Below are positions 11,440 through 22,310 of a stretch of DNA of 64,000 bases, one piece after another. The translations under genes were made by a program, and so were the position numbers. Source of the stretch: Saccharum officinarum (taxonomy: Eukaryota; Streptophyta; Magnoliopsida; Poales; Poaceae); contig CM036209.1 of assembly GCA_020631735.1 (NCBI GenBank), positions 3,881,451-3,945,450 on the forward strand. The letters run 5' to 3'. The notes beneath the pieces are model-generated. The model saw only the letters and a program-made list of their open reading frames with translations, was not told where the DNA came from and made no database searches. The first letter of the stretch is position 1, and the number at the start of each line of letters is the position of its first letter.

Positions 11440-12970
11440 GGATCTCGTGTTCAGCGTAGGTGGCTCTTAGCGCCCCAGTGGCAGCACCTGGCATCAACTA
11501 TGGACTGGTAAACCAGCTAGCAGGCATGATGAAATTTAATGCACATCTTGTAGTGGAAATCACCACATTGAATTTTTTCAGCTGGAAGTAAACTGCGTTT
11601 ATTAGTTTAAACTAAAACTGTTTGCACTAGAAAGTTTCGAAGTAACAATAAATGGAATATTGCATTTAAGTCCAGTTCTTTCAGATCAGATCATGGTTAA
11701 AAATTTGGGGAAAGAGAATTGAAGCGTTGTGCACAGAGACTAGGACAACCAATCTAGTTTGAAAGTAGAGAGGTGTTAATTACGTGGTTAACCGAAGAGA
11801 CAAACAAAGGTGTCACCTCTGAAAAATGAAACAGAGTGGGATTTAGGAGGACATAAGAATAGGTTAACTAAATTAGCACAGAAAGTTAGGACTAATTACA
11901 CAAGCAGCACTTTTGTACAATGAATACACTAAAGGTACTACAGCATAAAAGCGTCAAAATCCATGCACACCATCGAAAATAGAGGAATAATGTAAGCCAA
12001 ATTTATAAAAAAGAACATCAGTGAAAAGGATAAATTGTCAAAAATAATATTTCCCTGTCAACCCTGTTCCTGAAGCTGGTGGTGAGATCAAGGGTGAAAA
12101 TCAATGGCCCAGTACATTGTGGAGAGTGATTGAGAGGAAGGGCATGCATAGGTAGGATCTGAATTGTTGGCTGTGAACTTCTATCAGTGATTACGTCGTA
12201 TTAGACATGTAAATGTGTCGTATTGATCTTTCGAAAAAAATGTGTCGTATTGTAACACAAGCCTATGGGCCGAGATCGGTTTATGTTACAATACAAGACA
12301 TATACATGTCTAATATATGGAATCTTGATCTAATCCAGAAGATATTAGTCGTCAATTGGATCACAGAACCTAATCCAGTTAAAAAGCTTTGGCTATATAT
12401 TCTGCGAGGAAACGATGGATTAGTCCTTTATTTTTTGGCGAAGACGATGAATTAGTCCGAATAGAACGTTATGCGATTTATAGAGATGAAACGCCGAAAA
12501 TAAACGCATCAAAATTGCCAAGCAAATCTAGATAGCAAATCGGAACCAATAATCGGCTGCGGGAGATCTAGATCCAGCTGGTTGCACTACAGGCACAGGT
12601 ACTGGAAACAGAAACAGCTTGGAATCGAATAAGCTAAACCAGCTTATATGAAGCGGTTCACTTAGGGGGCGGGTAGATGTTTAACTCTCATCAATTGCAG
12701 GCAGGAAGTGGCAGCGATTACGCACCTCCCGGTCGTGATGCTGAAGCTGATGAACTCCACTGGTGAGGCAGTGAGGGAAGGGCGACCTGCGATGGTGCGA
12801 GGAAGGCACATGCGGCCTGTTGGCAGGGCATCTCCAATAGTGCTAAAGACATAAAAAATCTTAAACTATTTTTAAAGGTAAAGAATATTAGGCCAAAGGA
12901 TCTGACAGTGATACTAAGGCTGTGTTTACTTCTTTAAAAAAAAAAGTACTGTGCAAACAAAAGATTTCCC
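11440..12970. other. Upstream region of the NLR gene, probable 5' UTR and UTR intron
   Basis: No ORF of interest. On the minus strand, GACCGGGAG|GTGCGT near 12722 looks like a splice donor and TGATGCCAG near 11495, just before the ATG at 11439, like an acceptor. A 5'-UTR intron of about 1.2 kb is therefore possible. That is inference from splice-site appearance alone. A short palindromic repeat at 12199-12315 falls inside it. Confidence 0.35.
12199..12315. repeat. Short palindromic MITE-like repeat
   Basis: Terminal arms TATTAGACATGTA (12199-12211) and TACATGTCTAATA (12303-12315) are exact reverse complements. A second inner pair (TGTGTCGTATTGTAACA near 12241, TGTTACAATACAAGACA near 12282) extends the foldback. 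About 117 bases, non-coding. Confidence 0.6.
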
Positions 12971-13070
12971 NNNNNNNNNNNNNNNNNNNNNNNNNNNNNN
13001 NNNNNNNNNNNNNNNNNNNNNNNNNNNNNNNNNNNNNNNNNNNNNNNNNNNNNNNNNNNNNNNNNNNNNN
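12971..13070. other. Assembly gap (100 N)
   Basis: Exactly 100 undetermined bases, the conventional size for a gap of unknown length. Sequences on either side (low-complexity A run on the left, GC-rich on the right) may not be truly adjacent. Confidence 0.97.
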
Positions 13071-14439
13071 CGCCGCTGGCTTGGCCCCGTCCATTCCCGT
13101 CCGGTTCGCTGCCGGTCGCGGAGCAATTCTCCACTTTCTTTTCGTTTTTCATTTTTTTTGATCGGCTTTCTTTCGTTTTTCTGGGAAGGGAGAGAACCAG
13201 TGGAGATTAAGACAACTCGGACGGGGTGGCGCGCGTTGCCGCGCCGCCATGTTCTCGCGGGCGTGTTTTCGTTGCGTTGGTTGCTCAGGAGAAACTAAGT
13301 ACAAGGTAAACACGTAACCTGCTATTTTGACATAGTAAAAGTGAGTTGAGTACTGCAAAATGTTCATACAATTAACACAGGTGGAGATTGGGTCCAAGGC
13401 TCCAAAAAAAAGAGAGGGTTAAAAGGGTGGATCGTGGAAATCACCGCACTTTTATTGAGCGATCCATTTTAAGCTTAACACAAATCACTAACAATATTAG
13501 GTATATATACAATCCAAACATATGAACCCAAACAGTTGAGGCCAATGCTTATGCCCGTGTACTACTAATAGAAATATGCTCTGTTTCATCCGGCTTATAA
13601 TCCGTCTTTTTCAGCTTGTTTTTTCAGTCAGAACAGTATTTTTCTCTCACAACAAATCAGCCAACAGTGTTTTTCAACCGACTTATCAGCACAGCCGAAC
13701 GAGAGCCTATGTATAAAGAAGATGGAGACATGGAAATAATAACTTAACTTTGAGGATAGGAAACAATGAAAACAAAATGACGATACCCAAACAGAATGAG
13801 GAAGATGGTTCCTATAGCTATATTTTGAGCCCATGGCATAGCATTAATACTATACAAACGAGCTAGATGCATGTACCTGACATGTGTAAGCTAAATCATG
13901 TATAATAGCAATAATAGTGGACATTGAATTTTGGAGTTTGGATGTAACACCAAAATTATAGGGCATCTAAAATTGAAGGGATCAACAACATATAACGATC
14001 AACATCTAAACTAACGATTAACTAAACCACACTATGATTTCAGCTTCAGTTGAATTTACAGTCAGCTAAAATATTTGCAGGACTGATGTGTATTGAAGCA
14101 TTAGTCAACATGCAAAGGAATCTAAACTACATATGCATCTACTGGTATTTGACCATGAGAACTAAGCATTTGAAGTAAGGGTAACCAATATAGTATTTCA
14201 CTGCAGCTGCACGTGAGTGAAGGATATGCTGAAGATAGTATTACTACATCTTATGTGTAATTATGAAGGCACGCATTTGATGGTGCAAACAACTTTAATT
14301 TGTAATTAAAAAATGCAAGGTTTGTGTAATGGATTCAAGTAAGCACATCGATTGATCAAATGTAAGAGACGGTGAGGAGTATGTACTATAAATAACCTTT
14401 TTTATGTAGTTTTGTAGACATGTATGCTGGTATAAGTAG

Positions 14440-14605
14440 TTTTAACTTATAATTTGATAAGTCAGTAAGTGTGCAGATAGTTTTAATTTATAATTTGATT
14501 ATTCAGTAAGTGTAAGAATAGTCTTAATTTATAATTTGATAAATCAGTAAGTGTATAGAGATAGTTTAAATTTATAATCTGCTAATCAGTAAGGTTGCAG
14601 TACAG
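14440..14605 (+). repeat. Four-copy minisatellite, unit about 41-43 bp
   Basis: Units start near 14440, 14481, 14522 and 14564. Each contains TTAATTTATAATTTGAT followed by TCAGTAAGTGT with a few changes; the fourth unit is the most degenerate. Confidence 0.8.
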
Positions 14606-15557
14606 TACATGGATCACTTTGTTAAGCACAACTGATGGAGAACAATTGCAGTGGCTTCATAAATCACCATGCTTGAGGGCAGGATAGGATTAACTTAAGT
14701 ATAGCTTATATATGTAAATGGCTCAGAAGACAAAGGTGATTGTAGTATAGAAATCAAACAAAAACATAATAGCACGTAACTAAATGGTGAGCCAGATTAT
14801 CAAAGTAAGCCGGAGTCAATATGATGCTACTCTGCTCTTGTAGCTAGTTTACTCAATGTAGAGGCAGACACTTAGCCAAGACAAATAAGAGGTGGTCAGT
14901 ATCACCCTATTGAAATGCAGTGTCGGTTAAAATAAGCCCGATGGCCACACAATATTATATTTTAACTGAACCAAACCATTACAAAGTAAAAGAACCAAGT
15001 AAAGAAGAGGACACAAACCTGGCCATTAGTGGTAAATGCAGAACTTTAATTGTTCAGGGAATCGAAGCACATGGTTCATTCCATTTGCAATTGTTGAGGT
15101 GATGAAGCCACAAAGGGCCCTATCTCGTAGCCGTGAATTGGAGGCGGAATTGTCTTGCTCCTGGTCGCTCCCCAGCAGGTTGCGCAGGCGATCGAGCAGA
15201 GTTCCGGGAACTTTGGGGGCACTGAACCTGCAAAAGAGACAAAACTATGAATAAACGAAATGCATATTCATGTTAATAAGAGGATGCAAATCCAGGCAAA
15301 TGTGAGGCCTCTTCCCTCGCGCTTCACCTAGCTGTCATGACATTGGCCATACAGAGGTCAGAGGCGGATGCCGCGGAGGCGAATCCGACCGGCCCGAGAT
15401 CTTGCACGCTGGATCTAGGAGAGCGAGCCTACGTTGCCACGTCACTCGGCCACCGTCGCGGCGTGTTCATGAACTCGAGAGACCTCTTCGCCTCCGGCGT
15501 CCGTGGCCATGTTCTGTTGACCCGATGCGCGCGAGGTACAGGCGTATGGGTGATAAG

Positions 15558-15822
15558 TAGGGATGAAAACGGATCGGTACGGACGGATATCACTGATATT
15601 GATTTGTTTTCATATTTAGTTCGAATTGGATTCGAATACGCGATAGTATATAAATGCCGATAATGATATGAATTGGTATCGATATCGTAAATATGTGATT
15701 TAAATATTCGGATACGATACGTATCGGATGTTAAATATCCAGACTCGGATACGGACGGATTAAACCCCTCTAAACGAATTTGTTCGAATACGGTCGGAAA
15801 TATCCGTACGGTTTCATCCCTG
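15558..15822. mobile_element. hAT-type MITE
   Basis: 265 bases with inverted ends TAGGGATGAAAACGG (left) and CAGGGATGAAACCG (right, reversed). Flanking 8-mers GTGATAAG and GTGATAGA agree at the first six positions, consistent with a decayed 8-bp hAT duplication. The interior is rich in the words CGGATA and GATACG and is non-coding. Confidence 0.75.
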
Positions 15823-16095
15823 GTGATAGATAACAGCGTCCTGGAGATAGCGGGACACACGCAGGACCCTGACGTCAACGCGGACTGGCCGGATGAGCGT
15901 GAGAGCAGGGAATCCATATATACGGCATCCTCTGCATTGCGATGAGTTAGCTAATGAATGGGCCACGGCCCAGGTAATAATCTCCAAAAGGCTACCCGAG
16001 AAAACGAAACAAGCTGATCCGGATTACACGGCCCACTAAGTTCGAGTCCCAGCCCTCCATATTATATCCTCGTAATATCTGGATTATTAGCTGGG

Positions 16096-17350
16096 CCGGT
16101 GACAGAATGACAGTTTCAGTCGTTTTTTAAGGCAAGAAGTTTCAGCCGTTGTTGGGGTGCTAGTGTGCTACCCAATTCTGGAGGCACACAGTACGCCTGG
16201 CGGCCGGATGTCTGGACGGACAACGCGCGTTTAGACGCCCGCGTACGCTGCTGCTTTGCCCGCTCGTCCGCAACCCTCCGCTCCCACACACATGCACGTG
16301 GGCCCAGCTTCCATCGGACGCCCCCCCCGCCCCAGCCCCTCGCACGCCTGACACGCTTGCACCCCGCCCCCATCCCCATCTGTTCGCCTCGCCCCCGCAG
16401 CCACACCTCCGCCCCGTCGTGCCCCCGAAGCGGGCCCTCAGAGCGTCGCGCGCCACGTCCACCGGCTCGCTGCGCCCCATTTCCCGGCGCCCCTAGACTC
16501 TCTGAACAACATGAAACACGTGCAACATGAAACACTTGAGTGCAACATACGTCTCAAACAGATGAAACATCTGAGACATACAATTGCAACATCCAGATAG
16601 AACACTTGCAATTGCACTGTGAAAACACTTGCTGCAATAGAAGACTGAAACAGATGAAACATTTTGGAACATACTATTGCAAAAATGTGTGGAGCATATG
16701 CAACATCCAGATCAAACATATATAATAATACGTCTGGGAACAGATAAAACATTTCGAACAAAACACTTGCAACATTCCTCTAAACATTTGCAACATATGC
16801 AAACATGTGCTACATCTCCCGACCTACTTTTGCAACATCCATATGATTCAATTGCAACATACCTCTGAAACGTCTGAAACAACTAAAACATACAATTGCA
16901 ACATAGGGAGAGAGAGAGATAGCCTGGCGCAGGGAGCGTCATGGCCGCCGGATTTGCGGACATTAGGGGCTCCCGGTGGGGGAGGGGCGCCATCAGGGTA
17001 GGAAGGAGGACGTCGGGGTAGGGGAAGGAGCCGTCGAGTGGGGGAAGAGGATGTCGGGGTGGATGAAGGAGCCGCCGGGGTGGGGAGGAGGATGCCATGG
17101 TGGGGAAGGAGGACGCCGGGGTGGGTGAGGGCGCTGCCGCCGGCCAGGGAAGGAGCCGGTGGCACGTGCGACAGGAGGGGCGAGAGGGCGCGAGCCATGG
17201 GGCGCCAGCGAGCGGATGGGGAGCAATGGCGTGGGATGGGGTGCGCGGCGCGACGGAGCCTGGCGTCGCGAGCAGGCACGTGTTGTGGGAGGGAGCAAGG
17301 CGGCGTGGAATGAGTGGACGGTGTGACGAGCGGATAAGGCCGTAGAGAGA
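16096..17350 (+). mobile_element. Non-autonomous DNA-transposon-like repeat, first copy
   Basis: A GC-rich head (16195-16500), a middle (16500-16912) built almost wholly from the words GCAACAT, GAAACA and TCTGAAAC at roughly 20-base spacing with very few G, then a G-rich tail (16920-17350) of GGGG-TGGGGAAGGAG style. A second copy with the same order lies at 19915-21075. I remember this type as an abundant grass repeat, probably Mutator-like, but I could not fix its ends or a target duplication. ORFs across it are low-complexity artefacts. Confidence 0.5.
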
Positions 17351-18296
17351 TGAGTGGAGGAGGACGCATGGGCGCCATAGCCAATCATTATCTGCCACGT
17401 TCAGAAAACACCGATAACAGTGACAATGGCGACGGTGACACCAGCCCTCCCTGTCGAAGCCTAGATCCGCACTCCTCAGAGCCTGATCTATTTCCCTACA
17501 AAAAGGATGAGCTCAATATGGCCCCTTCACCCGACTCTCCCCAACAACCTGGCTGTCCCCAGCCCAGCCTGCCGGTCTCCTCTCCGGTGCCAGCAGACTC
17601 TACCTAGTGCTCTAGCGCATGCGGCTTCGGTCAGGACTTTCTCTCTCCCCCGACACCGACCGGTTCGTCCCTAGTCGCCTCTCCCGCCGGCAGACCCAAG
17701 CTCATGCGTTGGGAGGACGACTCTTTCTCCAGCGACTCCGACCTCGAGCGCTCTGCTTCCCCGTTCCTCAGGAAATGGTTGGGCATCAAAGGAGTGTTAC
17801 TGCCGATCAGGGGCGGATCTAGGATGGGGACAAAGCAGGGGCTAAACAATAAAGATTTAGGGCTAGAGCTAGAGATCAATGGTGATTTGAGGCTAATTAA
17901 CAGTAATTTAAGGTAGAAAATCATGCTCATGTGGGAGGCTGCCCCCTGTGGATCCGCCCCTGCTGTTGATCGTCAGGATGTTAAGAAGATGGGTGCCCAT
18001 GCTGCAACAGGAGATGGAAACGGAGAATAGAGGAGCTTGTCGTTCAACTGAAAGTAAACGCATCATGGCCTCCGCAGATAACACATGGCACAGCCTAGGG
18101 AATTCATCGTCAGGGTTGTGACTTTGGTTCGGCATGATCAAGTGATGAACTTAGACAATAATGTTTTGAATTTTGTCTGATACGTTGCCTTAAGGCCCTT
18201 TCTGTAAGGCGGGCGCGCCTAATAAATGCGGAGCTGAAACCTGTTTCGCCTTTTGAAATACAAAAGCATGGGAAACCTCCTTTTCTAAAAAAAAAT
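17351..18296 (+). mobile_element. Internally deleted LINE (ORF1 N-terminus joined to ORF2 C-terminus)
   Basis: The left part is an open, acidic/serine-proline-rich frame ending in AGRPKLMRWEDDSFSSDSD, like the start of plant L1 ORF1. It then passes at about 17765 into KWLGIKGVLL and, after a MITE, LRRWVPMLQQEM. The same text occurs in the LINE tail at 29380-29977, where it follows the typical SSAVLWSLWKL of the end of ORF2. The 3' end is a run of nine A at about 18287-18295. Most of the element is missing between the two parts. Confidence 0.6.
17808..17962. mobile_element. hAT-type MITE inside the LINE remnant
   Basis: 155 bases bounded by CAGGGGCGGATC and GGATCCGCCCCTG. Flanking 8-mers CTGCCGAT (17800-17807) and CTGTTGAT (17963-17970) match at six of eight positions. 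The paralogous LINE tail near 29630 runs straight through the same point without the insert, an empty site. Confidence 0.85.
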
Positions 18297-18720
18297 AGAT
18301 GATGGAATTTGTCAAACTTATGTATGCGCGCCATGAACAAAGACGCGGTTGGCTCTAAAACGCTGTTAGTTGGCTGGTTGAAGTCTTCAAGTGTACTACA
18401 ACAGCAACGGTGTAGAAAAATAGTGTCAAATAAAATCGATCGTGCATACAGCTAGCTTGCTAGTTAGCGGCACTGTTTGTCAAACTGCCTATTGTTGACC
18501 AAATGAGATTGTTTTTGCTTTGGTTGAAAGGCCGGCAAGCGTCCAAAGATGAACGTGTCAAAATCATGCATACAGCTGCTTGCCATGCACGCACGACGAA
18601 TAATAAAGTAACGGCGACGACGACCTACTCGCTCTTCCAATCATATCCATGCTGCAGCATGCAGCTGAGGTATGCATGCACAAGTCTTCAGCCTCCTTTT
18701 CCCAAACAAACACATGCATC

Positions 18721-19228
18721 TAGAGATGGCAGCGGATCGGGTTCGGATCGGATACCCGCGGGTTTCAGGTCCTGCGGATTCGGGTTTGGGGATGGTTTCT
18801 CACCCACGGTTTTCGGTTTTGGTTTCGGGTTTGGTATCGGGTTCGGTTTCAGGTTCGGTTTTTCACCCGTGGATATCCAATGGATATCCGAAATAAATCA
18901 TTTGGAATTAAAACTCATGTTTTATAATATGCTAATAATAACTTGTTTACTTAGATTATTAAATCTATTCAAAATTGACTCATGAAAATATTTATTATTT
19001 ATTGCCTCTTATTTATACATGTGAATATGTGTATATTTATCCGTGGGTTTCGGGTATCCATTCGGGTTTCGGGTATCCGTTCGGGTTTCGGGTATCCGCG
19101 GGTTTGATTTTGGTGATGGATTTCCACCCGAATCGGTTTTCGGTTCTGGTTCGGGTTTCGATTTCGGGTTTCGGTTTTGGGTGCACGGAGACTCCACCCG
19201 ATCCGAACCCGACCCGTTGCCATCCTTA
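18721..19228. mobile_element. hAT-type element rich in GGGTTTCGGGT words
   Basis: 508 bases flanked by the perfect 8-bp duplication CATGCATC (18713-18720, 19229-19236). Inverted ends TAGAGATGGCAGCGGATCGG and, reversed, TAAGGATGGCAACGGGTCGG. Copy B at about 45850 has the uninterrupted site. The interior contains many copies of GGGTTTCGGGT and GGGTATCCG, with no credible protein. Confidence 0.88.
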
Positions 19229-19553
19229 CATGCATCTTGTCGCGGGTTTTCTTCCTCTCCTATCCGAGCCAAACTATATTTGTATATCTAACTGATAACT
19301 GAGGGTCTGTTTGCAATGCAGAAATTTCACAATATTTATATAGGAATTTTTATAGTAATCAATTCTAATTTCACAGAAAAACATAGGAACAGAAAAAAAA
19401 TCCTGTGTCCCAAACAGACTCTGAATATTCTGCTTATACTATACCTTTATCTAAGAAGGAATATAATTCTACATTTCGTTAAACTCAAACTAACTTAACT
19501 TTGGTCGAGTTTAGAAAAATACTAGTATCACCATTTAAGACTCTAAATATGTA

Positions 19554-19856
19554 CTCTCTCCATTCCAAATTAGAAGACATTTAAGCTTCTTTAGATACAT
19601 TGCTTTAACTGTGTATTTAGACATACATAGTGTACATATAAGTAGTAGCAAAATCTATGTATCTAGAAAAGCTAAAATAATTTATAATTTGGAATTGAGA
19701 GATTATTATATTATGAAAATATATTCTATGATAATTTAATGATATTTATTGAGTATGATAAGCATTAATTGATACATTTTTTATTTCAATTTAGTCAAAA
19801 CTTAAGGTTGTTTGACTGAACATTATTCTAGAATTGTGTTCTTTTTAGATGGAGAG
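19554..19856. mobile_element. Stowaway-like MITE, copy A
   Basis: Ends CTCTCTCCATTCCAAATTAG and, reversed, CTCTCCATCTAAAAAG, with a TA before the left end. The counterpart at 46069-46370 in copy B shows that the insertion predates the duplication. Confidence 0.7.
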
Positions 19857-19914
19857 ATCTAATATCTTTGCATATTCTGACTAACTATTCTTTTAACTAT
19901 ATATGACCTAGACA

Positions 19915-21075
19915 TCGACATCAAGACGTCTCGCCTGCTGCACCCAACGGCAAGCATGTGGGGCCACCCATGCCAGTGGGGACCACCTTCACCTTTCCAC
20001 GCCTGACACTAAGGCGAGACAGCAGAAAGGCGAGGAGGGAGATGCAACACTCGATCTAGTTTTGAAACATTCAGATGCAACAATTGCAACATACGTCTGA
20101 AAACAAATGAAACATTTTAAACATGCGTCTAAAACACTTGCAAAAATACCTGAAGAACACTTGAAACCATTATAAACATATGCAACATCCAGATAAAACA
20201 CTTGAATCATATGTGTGAAAATATATGCAACATCCAGAAAAACTCACTTACAACTTGCAAGATGAAAACACCTCTTGCAACATAAGACTGAAACAGATGA
20301 AACATTTTGGAACATACTGTTGCAACATCCAGATTAAAACGCTTGCAACATACGTCTAGAAACAGATGAAATATTTTGAACAAACGCTTGCAACGTGCCT
20401 CCGAAACACTTGCAATATCCTCCGATCAACTTTTGCAACATCCATACGAAACAATTGCAACATACTTCTGAAACGTCTGAAACAACTGAAACATACATTT
20501 ACAACATAGGGGCGAGAGAGAGAGGCCTAGACTGGTCAATTCCGGCCGACGGGGTGGGAGCCGGCGGCGAGCACCACCTAGCACCAGCACCAGCGGCACG
20601 TGTGAGCACCACCGCCACCAATGCCACCAGCAACGGGCTTAGCTTGGTGGCGACGGTGGGGGATGGAGAGCGGGGAACGCCATGGCCGCTGGGGTGGGGG
20701 AGCTCAGTCGCCGGGGTGAGAGAGGGCGCCACACTGGGGTGGGGGAGAGCCGCGCACTCCCCTGCAACACCGCCGCACCACATTCATGGATCTCGCTAGA
20801 GGCGAGTGGCTCTCGCTCGTGCTCCATGGATCTCATCGAGGTGGAGGAGAGGGCCGCCGGATCTGCGCGTGTTGGGGACTCCTAGTGGGGGAGGACACGG
20901 GGCGTCGGTGCGCTAGCTGTGGCAGGGGATGAGGAGCGCGAAAGGGGTAAGGATGTGGAGGAGGAAGCAAAGGGATAAGTTTTTTTTGTAATATATATGC
21001 GGGCGGGAGCGAGCAGCAGAGGTGAAAAGCCGTTCGACGTTTGTGCGATCCATCGGACGTCTGACGCATAGCATT
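19915..21075 (+). mobile_element. Non-autonomous DNA-transposon-like repeat, second copy
   Basis: Same plan as 16096-17350: head, then a low-G middle (20040-20510) of GAAACA, TTGCAACAT and ACGTCTGAAAC words, then a GC-rich tail (20520-20960). It is absent from the matching place in copy B, so it arrived after the duplication or was lost there. The exact ends are not resolved. Confidence 0.5.
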
Positions 21076-21880
21076 TCCGATAATTAATTGGCTCCTACTC
21101 CTACATAGCAGCTGCATGCAGGTTCTTATCCGCGTTATTTCTGCGCACATACGTCATATAATTTGATTTGATTGGTGGAGCTAACAAGCTTACCTTACTC
21201 AGCTTTGTTTATCATCTTTTATATTTGGTGAGTTACGCAATCCATGTCAGCTCAGCAATGTACAATCAATCAGCACTGTCAATGTCAATATATTTATTTT
21301 CTGATGCACCATCTGATCTCTACTTTATTTCAAATTATTTTCTTTTGGACCAAAGAAGAAAATGAATATCGATCATAGATTGTAGTAAAAATTGTTAGTC
21401 TACCTTCTTTCTCGATTGAAAACAATGGCAAAAAAAAAAATCAAAGGATGGATGCAACTCTGTTCTCAAGATAAATATTGGGAGAGCAATATTTTTATCA
21501 TAATTTTTCTTTGTACTGACACGTATATGCCCTTATTTTGGTACCCATATTTTCTTTTACACATACACATACACATGCATGTGAACATTTCTCCAAACGC
21601 CCATGAACTTTATTTTTATTTATATTGTCCCTAGTGATCTGATCTGCAGTAGCACAGATGACTAAACAGGTCACCTGCAGGCCCGTTACAGTGATACGTG
21701 TTGCACGTGATGGGTACTTATGAACTAAACGATAAGCACCAAATCTGTGCTGGCCAGCGACATTTTTCCTGTGATTATTATTAATAGCGCTACGAGGAAA
21801 TGAAAAACACATATAGATATATAGCTTCTATATATCATCATTTCCTCTGTTTATTTCATTTGTTTGGTCCTGTCCAACAC
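21076..21880. other. Non-coding, shared by both duplicates
   Basis: No gene visible. The sequence aligns with 48460-49480 of copy B apart from a MITE there. Small AT-rich stretches and an ACACATACACATACACATGC stutter near 21560 are the only notable items. Confidence 0.5.
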
Positions 21881-21889
21881 AGGATGAGA

Positions 21890-22310
21890 AGTCAGTCTGC
21901 GCCTGTCCTCCTGAACAAATCTTCCCCTGGTAGGACACTCTACGACAGCGTGGAAGTATCCTCGACCGCGTTCCAGCTATAGAGGGCGTCGGCGTCAGCC
22001 GGATTGAAGACAGCTCTCATCTTGTCGTAGTCCCAGTGTCTGCCATCCACATCTAGTAACTCGGACACACACCCAGTGCATCCGACATCTAACATCTTCC
22101 ACGCGGTGTACCTAGTCGTTTTACAAGTGAATTCTTCTCTGATGGGGATCCAAGGAACACGCCAGATCCTCACGCTGGAGCCGTTCCCAACTCTCCAAAT
22201 CAAACCCTTTTTCAGGAGTAGGCCGCGTAAGACAGCCTGCCTGCCCTTCGAACATGATTGGTCGACCGTCACACCAATTTTTATATATCTCCTGATGTAC
22301 CTGCACTGTA
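21890..22310 (-). mobile_element. LINE ORF2 fragment (reverse transcriptase C-terminal region)
   Basis: On the minus strand, 22272-21940 encodes KGRQAVLRGLLLKKGLIWRV and WRVPWIPIREEF, conserved text that follows the catalytic domain of plant L1-type reverse transcriptases (usual form QG...[21 protein letters not shown]). The fragment has no poly-A tail or catalytic core. Part of its edge (CCTTTGAACATGATTGATCGAC) is also found at about 50123 in copy B, so it was present before the duplication. Confidence 0.75.

Larger units (their letters stand above)
13071..16095. other. Non-coding stretch with repeats and a possible exon remnant
   Basis: No complete gene seen. 13574-13705 looks like a small grass MITE (GGCTTATAATCC, TTTTTCTCTCACAACAAATCAGCC, ACTTATCAGCACAGCCGAAC), related to the one at 55673-55808. 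14440-14605 is a minisatellite and 15558-15822 a hAT MITE. On the minus strand, 15235-15060 follows a TTTTGCAG acceptor-like site and is open (FSAPKVPGTLLDRLRNLLGS), which could be a leftover exon; I do not recognise it. Confidence 0.45.

Noticed and set aside
12888..13298. ORFs spanning the N gap
   Set aside because: They run through 100 undetermined bases and have no supported sequence.
16116..17398. Several long Pro/Arg/Gly-rich ORFs on both strands
   Set aside because: Composition artefacts of the GC-rich parts of a repeat element; no conserved domain and overlapping in many frames.
18760..19200. Telomere-like repeats (GGGTTT words)
   Set aside because: Not the plant telomere unit TTTAGGG in tandem; irregular words inside a hAT element with an 8-bp duplication.
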